This document shows, piece after piece, positions 44,763 to 55,336 of a DNA stretch of 64,000 bases. The stretch covers positions 2,914,001 through 2,978,000 of the forward strand of contig CATOTF010000002.1 in assembly GCA_951813045.1 (NCBI GenBank). The letters run 5' to 3'. Source of the stretch: an uncultured Rhizobiaceae bacterium (GTDB lineage Bacteria > Pseudomonadota > Alphaproteobacteria > Rhizobiales > Rhizobiaceae). The notes under the pieces were generated by a model. That model saw nothing but the letters and a program-made list of their open reading frames with translations. It was not told the DNA's origin and searched no databases. The translations under genes and the position numbers were made by a program. Positions within the stretch are counted from its first letter, which is position 1. Each line of letters opens with the position of its first letter.

Positions 44763-45638
44763 ATGAGCAGCCTCGCTGCCTATCGACAAATCGCATTTAA
44801 CAACGCAGCATGGGCCATGGGAAAGATTGCGGCCAGATTCCTGCTCTGCCTTGGGGTTTTCACCTTCTCTTGCATGCCGTCGGCTTTTGCTGAAACGGAA
44901 GTCGATGTGGAATTGTTTCTCGCGGTCGATGTTTCCCGTTCCATGTCTCCACGTGAGCTTGAAATCCAACGGCGCGGCTATGCGGAAGCCCTTGTCAGCG
45001 ACGATGTTATCGAGGCAATCGAAGACGGTCTCATCGGACGTATCGCGCTGAGCTACGTTGAATGGGCAGGCTTTGCCTCACAGCGGATCATTGTTGACTG
45101 GACGGTGATCAGCAACCGTGCCGACGCAGAAGCTTTCGCTGCCAAAATCATTGCCAATTTTAACCCGGCCCTGCGCCGAACATCCATATCCAGCGCAATG
45201 GATTACGCGGCTGGCAGTTTCAACAATAACGGTTTTACAGCCCTGCGCCGTGTTATCGATATATCCGGCGACGGACCTAACAATGTTGGCGAGCCAGTTC
45301 TGGAAGCACGTCGGAGAACGCTCGACAAAGGCATCATCATCAATGGTCTGCCGATCATGACAAATGATGGTATCTACAGCCGCTTTGACCTCAAGGACCT
45401 GGACGAATATTACCGCCATTGCGTCGTCGGCGGCCCGGCGTCCTTTGTTATTCCCGTTCTGGAATGGAAGCAGTTTTCAGCAGCGGTGCGTCAAAAACTG
45501 GTGCTCGAACTGGCGGGAAATCCACTTCCAACCGTCATCCCCGCTGCGTTCCATGAAAAAACCGTTTCCGGTTATGATTGCCTGGTCGGCGAAAAAATGT
45601 GGGAACAGCGCATGTTAAATTGGGGCGATGATCTTTAA
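44763..45638 (+). CDS. DUF1194 protein with von Willebrand factor A fold
   Basis: About 291 residues. A signal peptide (GKIAARFLLCLGVFTFSCMP, ending FAETE) precedes a vWA-type domain with a MIDAS-like start FLAVDVSRSMSPRELEIQRR and later VIDISGDGPNN. The DUF1194 family is secreted and uncharacterised. The first start is doubtful: ATG at 44763 used, TTG at 44745 and ATG at 44817 possible. It diverges from the SGNH hydrolase gene and converges on fba. Confidence 0.82.
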   Translation: MSSLAAYRQIAFNNAAWAMGKIAARFLLCLGVFTFSCMPSAFAETEVDVELFLAVDVSRSMSPRELEIQRRGYAEALVSDDVIEAIEDGLIGRIALSYVEWAGFASQRIIVDWTVISNRADAEAFAAKIIANFNPALRRTSISSAMDYAAGSFNNNGFTALRRVIDISGDGPNNVGEPVLEARRRTLDKGIIINGLPIMTNDGIYSRFDLKDLDEYYRHCVVGGPASFVIPVLEWKQFSAAVRQKLVLELAGNPLPTVIPAAFHEKTVSGYDCLVGEKMWEQRMLNWGDDL

Positions 45639-45653
45639 ACCAATACTGCCCTA

Positions 45654-46679
45654 CTACGCCGTTTCCAGCTCTTCTTTCCATTCACCTTTGGCTGCCAGAC
45701 TGTTCATTTTCGCCCGTTGGGTGAAGGCCGCTTGTGCCGCGCCCACGTTACCGGCGGCACCGCCCCAGGCTGACAATGCAGACGCTTGCAGCGCACGACC
45801 GTATGAGAACGTCAAAGGCCAAGGCAGGTTTTTACCAGAATTCATCGCGTTCAGATTGGCCGTGGCTTCCAATTCGGATTGACCACCGGACAGGAACGCA
45901 ATGCCCGCAACAGCGGCAGGAACGGCCCGCCGCAGAACCGATAATGTATGATGCGCGACAACTTCCGGCGGGCATTGGGTCACACATTTGCTGCCCGGCA
46001 CCACCATATTTGGTTTCAACACCATCCCCTCCAGCTTGACGTTCTGCTGATGCAATTCGTTGAACACCGTGTGGAGCACGGCGTCCGTTACCTCATGGCA
46101 CCGTTCAATTGTGTGGGTCGCCGGATCAGCATCCATCTGCACTTCCGGTTCCACAATCGGCACAATCCCGGCTTCCTGACAAAGGGCTGCATATCGAGCC
46201 AAGGCGTGGGCATTAGCTTTGATGCCGCCGACCGTCGGGCGCACATCATCAATAGCAATCACCGCGCGCCATTTGGCAAACCGGGCACCGGCCTCATAAT
46301 ATTTTGCCAATCGTTCACGTAATCCGTCGAGCCCTTCCGTCACCGTTTCACCGGCCAGCAAAGGCATCGATTTAGCACCCATATCAACCTTGATCCCAGG
46401 CACAGCGCCGGCCTTCCTGATCAGGTCCACAAATGGCGTACCGTCGGCTGCTTTTTGAAAAAGGGTTTCTTCAAACAGAATCACACCACCGATAGAATTA
46501 TTCATCGCGTCCGCAGTGCGAAACAAAAGCTCACGATAGGCCTGCCGGTTTTCCTCTGTATTATCCACGCCAATTGAATCAAACCGCTTTTTAACAGTAC
46601 CGGTTGATTCGTCAGCCGCGAGTATTCCCTGTCCATTCTGGACCATGGCCTCGGCAATATCTTCGACACGTTCACTCAT
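45654..46679 (-). CDS. fba: Class I fructose-bisphosphate aldolase
   Basis: Schiff-base aldolase that splits fructose-1,6-bisphosphate. 341 residues, eukaryotic-like class I type: GQGILAADESTGTVKKRFDS, FEETLFQKAADGTPF, the lysine regions AKWRAVIAIDD and LKPNMVVPGSKC, and FLSGGQSELEATANLNAMN. It closes the minus-strand sugar run tkt-gap-pgk-fba, 34 bases after pgk. A class I rather than class II enzyme in this place is typical of Rhizobiales. Confidence 0.94.
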   Translation of the reverse strand: MSERVEDIAEAMVQNGQGILAADESTGTVKKRFDSIGVDNTEENRQAYRELLFRTADAMNNSIGGVILFEETLFQKAADGTPFVDLIRKAGAVPGIKVDMGAKSMPLLAGETVTEGLDGLRERLAKYYEAGARFAKWRAVIAIDDVRPTVGGIKANAHALARYAALCQEAGIVPIVEPEVQMDADPATHTIERCHEVTDAVLHTVFNELHQQNVKLEGMVLKPNMVVPGSKCVTQCPPEVVAHHTLSVLRRAVPAAVAGIAFLSGGQSELEATANLNAMNSGKNLPWPLTFSYGRALQASALSAWGGAAGNVGAAQAAFTQRAKMNSLAAKGEWKEELETA

Positions 46680-46713
46680 GGTTTTGACCTTTCAACCGGG
46701 TTAATCTTGATAT

Positions 46714-47907
46714 TCACGTCGATAAGGCAGCCACGCCGGGCAGTACCTTACCTTCCATCCATTCTAAAAATGCCCCACCAGCAGTGGACACATATGTAAA
46801 TCTATCCGCAGCGCCCGCATGATTAAGCGCGGCGACCGTATCACCGCCGCCTGCGACTGAAACAAAGTCGCCAGCTTGCGTCAGCTCTGCCGCAATTTTT
46901 GCTGCAGCAACAGTCGCCGCATCAAACGGCTCTATTTCAAAGGCTCCCAATGGACCATTCCATACCAGCGTCTTGCTCGTTCTAAACCGTTCACCGATGA
47001 GCGAAACAGTTTCAGGGCCAGCATCAAGTATCATTAGCTCTTCCGGTACTGCGTCCGCTGCCACCACTTGATTGGGACTGTTGGCTGCAAATGCTTCTGC
47101 AACAACGACATCAACGGGGAGAATAATCTCACAATCGCCATCCGCAGCTTTTTTCAAAATCGCGTTGGCGGTTTCCGCCAGATCGTGTTCGCAAAGAGAC
47201 TTTCCAACTGCCACGCCTTGTGCCGCCAGAAACGTGTTGGCCATGCCACCCCCGATCACCAGGTGATCTACCTTTTCTACGAGATTGCCGATCAAATCGA
47301 GTTTAGTCGAAATCTTCGCCCCGCCAACAATTGCCATAACCGGATGCTCCGGCGCACCTAGGCCTTTTTCCAACGCTCCCAGCTCCGTCTGCATCGTGCG
47401 CCCGGCATAGGCGGGAAGATGTTCGGCGATACCAACTGTAGAGGCATGTGCCCGGTGAGCCGCGCTAAAGGCATCGTTCACGTAGATATCACCGAGGTCA
47501 GCAAGCTCTTTGCCGAAGGGCGGATTATTCTTTTCTTCGCACGGATGAAACCGTGTGTTTTCCAGCAACAGGATATCGCCATCATCCATGTTTGCGATGG
47601 CAGTGATTGCCGGTTTCCCGCAGCAGTCGGATGCAAACGCGACATCAATACCAAATACATCTGACAAAGCGTGGACGACAGGCCCCAGGGACATCGCAGG
47701 CACAACCTCACCTTTGGGCCTGCCAAAATGTGCGAGCAGAATAACCTTCGCGCCTTTGCCGCTCAGCTCCAAAACCGTTGGCTTAATCCGTTCTATCCGC
47801 GTCAAGTCGGTAACCCGTTCACCATCCATCGGCACATTGATGTCAACACGAACAAGCACCCGTTGTCCGGTAACATTCTGCAAATCATCTAAAGTTCTAA
47901 AGGCCAT
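46714..47907 (-). CDS. pgk: Phosphoglycerate kinase
   Basis: Interconverts 1,3-bisphosphoglycerate and 3-phosphoglycerate, making ATP. 397 residues: [58 protein letters not shown], and the C-terminal [15 protein letters not shown] plus [16 protein letters not shown] start at 47907. It follows gap by 87 bases and precedes fba. Confidence 0.96.
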   Translation of the reverse strand: MAFRTLDDLQNVTGQRVLVRVDINVPMDGERVTDLTRIERIKPTVLELSGKGAKVILLAHFGRPKGEVVPAMSLGPVVHALSDVFGIDVAFASDCCGKPAITAIANMDDGDILLLENTRFHPCEEKNNPPFGKELADLGDIYVNDAFSAAHRAHASTVGIAEHLPAYAGRTMQTELGALEKGLGAPEHPVMAIVGGAKISTKLDLIGNLVEKVDHLVIGGGMANTFLAAQGVAVGKSLCEHDLAETANAILKKAADGDCEIILPVDVVVAEAFAANSPNQVVAADAVPEELMILDAGPETVSLIGERFRTSKTLVWNGPLGAFEIEPFDAATVAAAKIAAELTQAGDFVSVAGGGDTVAALNHAGAADRFTYVSTAGGAFLEWMEGKVLPGVAALST

Positions 47908-47994
47908 CAATTATCTCAAGTACGGGGAATCACCGGAACGGTTCTATGCCCTTTTTGTGCGTCTCTCACTGCATAAACAAGGGCGTGGACAAGG

Positions 47995-49002
47995 TTAAAT
48001 CTTCCGTCCCATAAAGGCTGCGAGGTCGGCCATGCGACAGGAAAAGCCCCATTCATTATCGTACCAGGCCATGATCTGAACCATCGTGCCGCTCATCACC
48101 CGGGTTTGGGCCGGGGCAAAACAGGACGAATGGGGGTCATGGCTGAAATCGACAGAAACTTTGGGAGCCGGGTCATAAGACACGATGCCCTTGAACTTTT
48201 TCTTCGCGGCCATTTGTACAGCTTCGTTAATTTCTTCCGTAGACGTTTCCCGCGTGGCGACAAATTTCAAATCGATCAGCGAAACATTTGGTGTCGGCAC
48301 ACGCACCGCTGATCCGTCAATTTTCCCAGCCAGTTTCGGTAAGACAAGGCCAACAGCTTTCGCGGCACCTGTCGATGTCGGTATCATCGACATGGCGGCA
48401 GAGCGGGCTCGGTAAACATCCTTGTGGTTCCGGTCCAGCGTCGGTTGATCGCCGGTATAGGAATGCACGGTGGTCATGAACCCGTGCTCGATACCCACGG
48501 CGTCGTCGAGAATGGCGCAAATCGGGGCCAAGCAATTCGTCGTACAGGAGGCGGCAGAAACCACCTTGTCTTTTTTTGTGATGGATTTCTCATTCACACC
48601 AAAAACTATGGTTTTATCGGCGGGCTTTCCCGGGCCCGAAAGCAACACCCGTTTTGCGCCCGCATCAATATGCGGCATGGATTTTTCGGTGCTGTTGAAT
48701 GCTCCGGTACATTCCAGAACAATATCAACATCCAGCGATTTCCATGGCAGGCCTGCCGGGTTGCGGTCCGCTAAAAATGGGATAACACCATTGCCAATAT
48801 TAATACCCTTTTTAGTGGTCTTTACCTTTCCCGGAAACGGCCCGTGGACGCTGTCATATCGTAACAGATGGGCGTGGGTTTCAATCTCACCGGAATTATT
48901 GATGGCAACCACTTCTAGGTCGGTACGATTCAATTCATGAATGGCGCGTAAAGTGTGGCGACCAATACGGCCAAACCCATTAATTGCAACCCGTAGTGCC
49001 AT
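47995..49002 (-). CDS. gap: Glyceraldehyde-3-phosphate dehydrogenase
   Basis: Oxidises glyceraldehyde-3-phosphate to 1,3-bisphosphoglycerate. 335 residues with the Rossmann start VAINGFGRIGRHTLRAI, the catalytic cysteine in SAASCTTNCLAP (about residue 150), VHSYTGDQPTLD and the C-terminal WYDNEWGFSCRMADL. ATG start behind AGGGTGA. A perfect palindrome lies 84 bases upstream in the tkt-gap gap. Confidence 0.97.
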   Translation of the reverse strand: MALRVAINGFGRIGRHTLRAIHELNRTDLEVVAINNSGEIETHAHLLRYDSVHGPFPGKVKTTKKGINIGNGVIPFLADRNPAGLPWKSLDVDIVLECTGAFNSTEKSMPHIDAGAKRVLLSGPGKPADKTIVFGVNEKSITKKDKVVSAASCTTNCLAPICAILDDAVGIEHGFMTTVHSYTGDQPTLDRNHKDVYRARSAAMSMIPTSTGAAKAVGLVLPKLAGKIDGSAVRVPTPNVSLIDLKFVATRETSTEEINEAVQMAAKKKFKGIVSYDPAPKVSVDFSHDPHSSCFAPAQTRVMSGTMVQIMAWYDNEWGFSCRMADLAAFMGRKI

Positions 49003-49086
49003 GAAATATCACCCTGAATTCGCACCCCTCAACAGGGCATTGCGGGCGCTATAGGGTGTGCGCGATTCAGCGTCCACCCCACCGGA

Positions 49087-49107
49087 CGACCTAAACGATT
49101 TAGGTCG
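49087..49107. promoter_or_regulatory. Perfect 21-base palindrome between tkt and gap
   Basis: CGACCTAAA (49087-49095) and TTTAGGTCG (49099-49107) pair around CGA. On the minus strand this lies after tkt and 84 bases before gap. No T run follows, so a regulator-binding site or an mRNA-processing hairpin is as likely as termination. Confidence 0.6.
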
Positions 49108-49160
49108 CCAAGAGAACGGTGGATTGGTGAATAAAGCAGGTTAACCGTCAGTTTTTCGGA

Positions 49161-51158
49161 CTAATCGGCCGTCTCATTCAAACGAGCAATAGCCGCTGCG
49201 ACAACGGCTTCCGTCGTGATTCCGAAATGATTGTATAGCTCCTTATAGGGAGCTGATGCGCCAAAACCATCCATTCCAATAAAGATGCCGTTCGATCCAA
49301 TTATAGAATCCCACCCCTGTCGAATTGCTGCTTCAATACCAATGTTAACCGAAGCGCTGCCCATTATCGAAGACCGGTAGCTTTCCGGTTTTGCCTGGAA
49401 GAGTTCAAAACATGGAACTGATACAACGCGTGTTGGATGGCCTGCTGCATCAAGCTCTGCTTTTGCCTGCATGGCAATTTCAACCTCTGAACCGCTTGCA
49501 AAAATGGATACAGCCGCCTCATCTTCACCAGTCGAAGCTGCTTCATAGGCACCACATGCGCACAGGTTTTTACTATCGTAAGTTGTACGCAGCGGCTCCA
49601 TATCCTGACGGGTCAGGGCAATTGCGCTCGGACCAGTCGAATTTTCAAAGGCCAACTGCCAGCATTCAGCCGTCTCTGTCATATCCGCGGGTCGGAACAC
49701 TTTTAAATTGGGTATAGCGCGCAAGGCCGCCAGGTGTTCAACCGGTTGGTGGGTTGGACCGTCTTCGCCCAGACCGATAGAATCATGGGTCAAAACGTGA
49801 ATCGCACGGATACCCATGAGGGCCGCCAGGCGAATGGACGGACGACAATAATCAGAAAAGATCAAAAACCCGCCAGAATAGGGAATAAGCCCACCATGAA
49901 GGGCAATACCGTTCATCGCCGCTGCCATCGCGTGTTCACGAATGCCCCAATGGACAAAGCGACCGGAAAAATCATCAGGGGTGATCGGCGCAGTCTGACT
50001 TGTATTTGTGTTGTTTGATCCTGTCAGGTCTGCAGAACCGGCGATGGTTTCGCTCAAAACGCCATTGATAACCTCAAGAACAGCTTGCGACGCCTTACGG
50101 GTCGCCTTCTTTTGAGGCTCTTCGGCAAGCTCCTTCTTCAGCGTCTGCATGGTATCGTCAAATGTACCGGGCAAATCACCGCGAGCTCGGCGTTCAAACT
50201 CACCGCGTAAATTGGCATCAGCAGCCTTTAAACGCTGGTCCCACTCCTTACAGGCGTGGGTGGAACGCAGGCCGGCAATACGCCAGGCGTCCATAACATC
50301 TTCAGGTACTTCAAACTCTCCCGCTTCCCAATCGAGCGCCTTGCGCGCTCCGGCAATCTCTTCTGCGCCGAGCGGTGCCCCGTGAGAACCGGATGTTCCC
50401 GCCTTTGTGGGCGCGCCAAAACCGATTGTAGTCTTACAAGCGATCATCGTTGGTTTGTCAGACTTTTGCGCGGTTTCAATCGCATCGGCAATCGCATCAT
50501 GGTCATGACCATCAATGCTGATCGTATTCCAGTTTGACGCTTCAAAACGAGCGATCTGATCGGTGGAATCAGAAATTGATACCGGGCCGTCGATAGAAAT
50601 GCGGTTGTCATCCCAGAACAGGATCAATTTATTCAGCTTCAGGTGCCCGGCAAGAGTAATCGCTTCCTGGCTGATACCTTCCATCAGGCATCCGTCGCCA
50701 GCCAGACAATAGGTATGGTGATCGACGATTTCGCCGCCGAATTCATCAGCCAGTTTGCGTTCCGCCATCGCCATACCAACAGCATTGGCAATTCCCTGAC
50801 CTAGCGGACCTGTAGTGGTCTCAATTCCCGCTGCGTGGCCGTATTCCGGGTGGCCAGCGGTATTTGAGCCCAACTGACGGAAGTTTTTAATCTGATTGAG
50901 ATCAATGTCCTTATATCCAAGCAGATAAAGCGAAGAATACAGCAACATTGACCCGTGCCCTGCAGACAGGACAAAGCGGTCACGGTCCGGCCAATTGGGC
51001 TTTTTGGGGTCGAATTTCATAAATCGCGTGAACAATACTGTCGCAATATCTGCCGCCCCCATAGGCAGGCCAGGGTGACCGGAATTCGCCTTTTGCACGG
51101 CGTCTGCGGATAGGAAACGGATGGCGTGGGCCATGCGCATGTTTTTATCTTTTGTCAT
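49161..51158 (-). CDS. tkt: Transketolase
   Basis: Thiamine diphosphate enzyme of the pentose phosphate pathway. 665 residues. Visible are [34 protein letters not shown], the ThDP motif [15 protein letters not shown] through [14 protein letters not shown], and the pyrimidine domain [20 protein letters not shown]. It leads the tkt-gap-pgk-fba run and diverges from the DUF4164-zapA pair. Confidence 0.97.
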   Translation of the reverse strand: MTKDKNMRMAHAIRFLSADAVQKANSGHPGLPMGAADIATVLFTRFMKFDPKKPNWPDRDRFVLSAGHGSMLLYSSLYLLGYKDIDLNQIKNFRQLGSNTAGHPEYGHAAGIETTTGPLGQGIANAVGMAMAERKLADEFGGEIVDHHTYCLAGDGCLMEGISQEAITLAGHLKLNKLILFWDDNRISIDGPVSISDSTDQIARFEASNWNTISIDGHDHDAIADAIETAQKSDKPTMIACKTTIGFGAPTKAGTSGSHGAPLGAEEIAGARKALDWEAGEFEVPEDVMDAWRIAGLRSTHACKEWDQRLKAADANLRGEFERRARGDLPGTFDDTMQTLKKELAEEPQKKATRKASQAVLEVINGVLSETIAGSADLTGSNNTNTSQTAPITPDDFSGRFVHWGIREHAMAAAMNGIALHGGLIPYSGGFLIFSDYCRPSIRLAALMGIRAIHVLTHDSIGLGEDGPTHQPVEHLAALRAIPNLKVFRPADMTETAECWQLAFENSTGPSAIALTRQDMEPLRTTYDSKNLCACGAYEAASTGEDEAAVSIFASGSEVEIAMQAKAELDAAGHPTRVVSVPCFELFQAKPESYRSSIMGSASVNIGIEAAIRQGWDSIIGSNGIFIGMDGFGASAPYKELYNHFGITTEAVVAAAIARLNETAD

Positions 51159-51494
51159 ATAATCTTTGCGGTCGCGCCGCTCGCCTTTTGTTACCGCCTT
51201 ATTGCACCGATTTACGGTTGATAAGGGCCCGGCCGGAAATGCGCGGCACTCATAGCACCCACTTTCGATGAATCAAAGCGATCAAGTCGATTCTTGCCAG
51301 AAGAATTGTTAATGTGATCAAATTCTTTTCGTAGTCGACTCAAAAGAAGTGGGTCAACACATTCAGGTGATTGACGTTTTCTGATTTTTTCGTTTGTGTA
51401 CTGCCAACTGCACATAAATCCAACTGATTTGCCATTAACCCTGTGCATACCTGCGCAACCACCACGAGCGTGTCATCGGACACAAAGAATATTA
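51159..51494. other. Divergent intergenic region between tkt and the DUF4164 gene
   Basis: No gene or RNA is evident across these 336 bases. Short frames here are shadows without ribosome sites. It should hold promoters for both directions. A CtrA half site (TTAACC) lies near 51436. I see no terminator-like hairpin. Confidence 0.6.
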
Positions 51495-51776
51495 ATGAAA
51501 GAAACTGGATCACCCCTTTCTGAGGCATTTGAGCGACTGAATCTGGCATTGGATTCACTCGACAAGGCCGTTGACACGATTGTTGAATCTAAAAATGAAG
51601 TTCGAAGCGCGGATGAAGAGGTCCAGCGGATGGCAGATGACCGCGCGCGCCTTGCCCGCGATCTTGATGGGGCGGAGGCCAGAGCCAATGTCTTGTCGAA
51701 TACGAACAAAGAAGTCTCGAAACGCCTTGTTGGTGCCATGGAAACCGTTAGAAGTGTTCTGGACGGGCAGTCCTAG
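51495..51776 (+). CDS. DUF4164-family small coiled-coil protein
   Basis: A 93-residue, largely helical protein (AFERLNLALDSLDKAVDTIV, DEEVQRMADDRARLARDLDG) of the DUF4164 family. ATG at 51495 is used; the longer frame from 51396 has no family content upstream. It lies 28 bases before zapA, the usual alphaproteobacterial order, so it probably shares a division-related operon. Function unknown. Confidence 0.82.
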   Translation: MKETGSPLSEAFERLNLALDSLDKAVDTIVESKNEVRSADEEVQRMADDRARLARDLDGAEARANVLSNTNKEVSKRLVGAMETVRSVLDGQS

Positions 51777-51804
51777 CCTCGCATTCATTCAGGAGAATTA
51801 ATCC

Positions 51805-52149
51805 ATGCCCCAGGTGGCGGTACAAATTAACGGCAAAACTTACCGCATGGCATGTGACGAGGGGCAGGAAGCCCACCTGCTTGATCTGGCACAACGTTTC
51901 GACAGGACCATCACACAGCTAAAAGGCTCGTTTGGAGAAATCGGCGATCAACGGTTGACGGTAATGGCAGGTGTTATGGTCACCGACGAGCTTGTCGCCC
52001 TGCAACATAAGATTACCGGGCTGGAATCAGAACTCGCCAAACTTCGTTCCGGTGATGATGATGCCAGAGACATTCACTTGGCTGAAGCGCTTGATAAAAC
52101 AAGCAGCAAAGTTGAAGCAATCAGCAAGAAACTGGTTGATGCAGTTTAA
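51805..52149 (+). CDS. zapA: Cell division protein ZapA
   Basis: Small cytoplasmic protein that bundles FtsZ filaments. 114 residues: VAVQINGKTYRMACDEGQEA, the helix LLDLAQRFDRTITQLKG, QRLTVMAGVMVTDELV, and a C-terminal coiled coil. ATG preceded by AGGAG. In relatives, 6S RNA and fau follow zapA closely; here a 3.3-kb cassette intervenes. Confidence 0.92.
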   Translation: MPQVAVQINGKTYRMACDEGQEAHLLDLAQRFDRTITQLKGSFGEIGDQRLTVMAGVMVTDELVALQHKITGLESELAKLRSGDDDARDIHLAEALDKTSSKVEAISKKLVDAV

Positions 52150-52264
52150 CGATTTACCCGAATATCTAGTGATATTTGGTTAAGGTTAAATCCGGACATT
52201 CGTTGAAAAAAACGCTCTTTTACCCCAAAAAAGAAGCAAGTTTATTCAATTTGAGTCCGGTTTT

Positions 52265-53848
52265 ATGCGTAAAAACTTCAATATCGCCGTCGATTTCTCC
52301 GAAATTGCCCGTAAAAATCCGGAAAAATTGGCAATAAAAGCAGGAAAATTTGAAATTTCCTTCGGCGATCTGGCGGTTCTCGCCCGCAAAATTGCCTCAG
52401 CCCTGCAACCCAATCTGAACACAAAACGGGTCGGGATTCTCGGTTCCCGAAGCATCCCGGCCTATGCCGGAATTTTGGGTGCAGCATGGGCGGGAGCAAC
52501 TTACGTTCCCCTCAACATGAAATGGCCTGCTGAACGGCTGATCACATTATTGAACGATTTGGAGCTCGATGCGCTGATCGTCGACGCAAGCGGCGCGAAG
52601 CTTCTCACACCGGAAGTTTTGGAACACGCACCGGAATTGATCCTGCGCAGTGATGATGCAGCTGAAGTTCCCGGCTCCATCGCCTTTAGCGAAATTCCTG
52701 GCGTTGCACCTGAAACACCCGCCGTCCTAACCGAAGATGAATTGGGCTATATCGTTTTCACATCCGGCTCCACCGGCATGCCGAAAGGGGTGATGGTTTC
52801 CTGTGGTTCGTTGAAACGCTATCTTGATGAAACTGAAAAATGGATGGGACTGACGCAGGCAGACCGTATTGCCGAAGCCCATGACATCACCTTTGATCTG
52901 AGCATTCATAATATGTTTTTGGCCTGGCGCGAAGGCTCATCGCTCCATCTCATGACAGCGCTCGACATGATGGCTCCACAGGCTTTCATCCGAAAGCACG
53001 ACATCACCGTTTGGATGTCTGTACCGACCATCGTCAACAATATGCGCCGTGCCAATAAATTGAGCGGCGGTCTGTTGCCGACTTTGCGCCTGTCAATTTT
53101 CTGCGGCGAGCCTTTGGCCATGCCAACCGTGGACGCTTGGGCGTCGGCTGCGCCTAATTCAACTATTGAAAACATCTACGGCCCGACCGAATGCACGGTC
53201 GTATGCACACGGCAACGGTTGACGAATCCACCACTTATCACCCCCAAGCGGGGGATATTGGCAATCGGGCAAGCCTACGAGAATTTCGAGATCGCCATTT
53301 GTGGCGAAGACGGCGCGCCCTTACCCGACGGGGAGACGGGCGAGATTGCGCTTGCCAGCCCGCAGCTTTCCAATGGCTATTTCAAGGCGCCGGAACAAAC
53401 CGACAAGGCGTTTCGCATGATTGATGGAAAACGCTGGTATTACACCGGCGATCTTGGTTACCGCGATGAAAACGGCATCCTCCATCACATGGGTCGCACT
53501 GACAATCAGGTAAAAATGAAGGGCAACCGCATTGAGCTTGAAGAGGTGGAAACGCACCTTCGCCGGGTCTGCAACACCGAACTCGCAACTGTTGTCGCAT
53601 GGCCTTTCATCGATGGTACGCCGCAGGGTCTGGTCGGATTTACCACGGCAAAGGACAAGGATGAGGCCACCATCCGTAAGGAAATGATGGCCACATTGCC
53701 GGAATATATGGTGCCCTCGCGCATTCTCCTGCGCGATGAGATGCCCCGAAACATCAACGATAAAATCGACCGCAAAGCCTTACTCGCCGAGTTGAACGCA
53801 CCGACGATGGAAACCCCATCTGCAGAACCTGAAAAGGTTTTAGTATGA
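52265..53848 (+). CDS. DltA-like amino acid adenylation enzyme
   Basis: A 527-residue standalone adenylation enzyme of the NRPS/DltA type, expected to activate an amino acid and load it on a carrier protein. Motifs: A3 YIVFTSGSTGMPKGVMV (about 163-179), A4 AEAHDITFDLSIHNMF with the amine-binding aspartate in FDLS, A5 ENIYGPTECTVVC, A7 WYYTGDLGYRDENG, A8 GRTDNQVKMKGNRIELEEVE, and the A10 lysine in NDKIDRKALL. The last four bases overlap the next gene. A carrier protein lies two genes on. The specificity code was not worked out, so alanine is a guess. Confidence 0.82.
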   Translation: MRKNFNIAVDFSEIARKNPEKLAIKAGKFEISFGDLAVLARKIASALQPNLNTKRVGILGSRSIPAYAGILGAAWAGATYVPLNMKWPAERLITLLNDLELDALIVDASGAKLLTPEVLEHAPELILRSDDAAEVPGSIAFSEIPGVAPETPAVLTEDELGYIVFTSGSTGMPKGVMVSCGSLKRYLDETEKWMGLTQADRIAEAHDITFDLSIHNMFLAWREGSSLHLMTALDMMAPQAFIRKHDITVWMSVPTIVNNMRRANKLSGGLLPTLRLSIFCGEPLAMPTVDAWASAAPNSTIENIYGPTECTVVCTRQRLTNPPLITPKRGILAIGQAYENFEIAICGEDGAPLPDGETGEIALASPQLSNGYFKAPEQTDKAFRMIDGKRWYYTGDLGYRDENGILHHMGRTDNQVKMKGNRIELEEVETHLRRVCNTELATVVAWPFIDGTPQGLVGFTTAKDKDEATIRKEMMATLPEYMVPSRILLRDEMPRNINDKIDRKALLAELNAPTMETPSAEPEKVLV

Positions 53849-55326
53849 GTAGCGTTGATCTGTCACCACCGGCACCGGGTTCCTGGTCACCTCTGGCCTT
53901 ACGTCAGGCATGGTTGAATATTGACCAAAACAGTGCCGCTGTGGCTTTTGTGCGCTCCACAATTGGCAAGTTTGCACTACACTTTGCCTTCATCGCGGCC
54001 CTCGCGTTAAGCCAACAGCTTTCAACCGCAGCACTGGGTTTGATCTCCGTCACCCTGTTCGCGGTTGCGGCGATGCCTGCGCAACGCATGGCCATCATCT
54101 GTTTCTCATCTTTGTTCTTTCTGGCCATGCGCCCGTTTAGAATTGATGGCTGGACCGCCCTGCTTAATTCGAAAGCAGCAGCCCTTCCCACAGGAATTCC
54201 CGCACTTGGGTTACAACTCTCTGCCGTTGTCGTGTTTTTGGCGATAGCTGCTGGTTATCTGCGCTGGCAATACAGCCATAAAGATCACATTGCCGCAAAA
54301 CGCCCTGTCGTTGCTTTGATGACAAGTTGGGGAATTCTCACGTGCCTGGCATGGTCCCTGCCCTCTCAGTCGATCATGAGCGCGGTTTTATGGACAATCA
54401 GCGGCGTCTGGATTTCCAGTTTTTGGTATCTCGCCTATGCGGCGGCTGACCAGAAGACCAAAGATCAAACACCAACGCTCGCCCGTGCAAGCCTGATGCG
54501 CCCGTTTTGGGGGGGCAGCGCAACACCGATCGGTAAAAGCTTTGGCTATCTCAACAAGTTTGACGCCAAAGACGATGACGAACTAGCTGCAACCCGCCTG
54601 AAAGCTCTAAAGCTTGCAGTATGGGGCTGTATTCTGGTGGCCATCATGCAGGGTATGAGATGGCTGGTGTACGGACAATTTGGAATCCCCGAACTCGAAC
54701 CCGCCATTCTGGCATTTGCACAGGGAGAGGCATTCTCCACCGGTGCCAATTGGGTAAGCGTCATTATTAATTACTTCATGGACCTTCTGGTCATCGCGGT
54801 CTGGGGTCATTTCATTGTCGCCACCGTGCGCATGCTCGGATACCGGATTCCCAGAAACACCCGTAACCCGCTTGCATCGCGCACATTGGCGGAATTCTGG
54901 AACCGATATTTCTTTTATTTCAAGGAATTGCTGGTCGATTTCTTCTTTTACCCAACCTTCGTTCGCTACTTTAAAAAGAACACGAAGGTCCGCGTTGCAT
55001 TCGCAACATTCTGCGCCGCGACCTTAGGTAATTTCCTCTACCATTTCGCCCGTGAAACCTATGTATTTGCGTCCCTTCCCGTCTCGGAAGCGTTACAGAT
55101 TTTCCACTCGGCCATTTTCTACAGCTTTGCTCTTGGTGCCGGGCTTGTAATTTCACAATGGCGCGGTGTGAAGCTGAAACCTGAAGACGGCTTCATTCGT
55201 TACGATGTTTTACCGCGCATTAATGTGTTTGCGTTCTTCTGTTTCCTGAAGATCTTCGACGATATTTCCGGTCAGGGTTCGCTCAGTGACCGGGCCCAAT
55301 TCACCCTTTCCCTGTTTAACCTGTAG
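53845..55326 (+). CDS. MBOAT/DltB-like polytopic membrane acyltransferase
   Basis: A 493-residue membrane protein with about ten hydrophobic segments. It has the MBOAT-like region RTLAEFWNRYFFYFKELLVD (about residues 345-365) continuing FFFYPTFVRYFKKN, then a histidine near residue 399 in TLGNFLYHFARETY, where MBOAT enzymes carry their catalytic histidine. The FWRRWH signature is changed to FWNRYFFY. Overlap with the DltA-like gene and a carrier protein 10 bases downstream indicate one operon, so transfer of a carrier-bound residue across the membrane is likely by analogy to DltB. Confidence 0.68.
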   Translation: MSSVDLSPPAPGSWSPLALRQAWLNIDQNSAAVAFVRSTIGKFALHFAFIAALALSQQLSTAALGLISVTLFAVAAMPAQRMAIICFSSLFFLAMRPFRIDGWTALLNSKAAALPTGIPALGLQLSAVVVFLAIAAGYLRWQYSHKDHIAAKRPVVALMTSWGILTCLAWSLPSQSIMSAVLWTISGVWISSFWYLAYAAADQKTKDQTPTLARASLMRPFWGGSATPIGKSFGYLNKFDAKDDDELAATRLKALKLAVWGCILVAIMQGMRWLVYGQFGIPELEPAILAFAQGEAFSTGANWVSVIINYFMDLLVIAVWGHFIVATVRMLGYRIPRNTRNPLASRTLAEFWNRYFFYFKELLVDFFFYPTFVRYFKKNTKVRVAFATFCAATLGNFLYHFARETYVFASLPVSEALQIFHSAIFYSFALGAGLVISQWRGVKLKPEDGFIRYDVLPRINVFAFFCFLKIFDDISGQGSLSDRAQFTLSLFNL

Positions 55327-55336
55327 GAACGATAAT

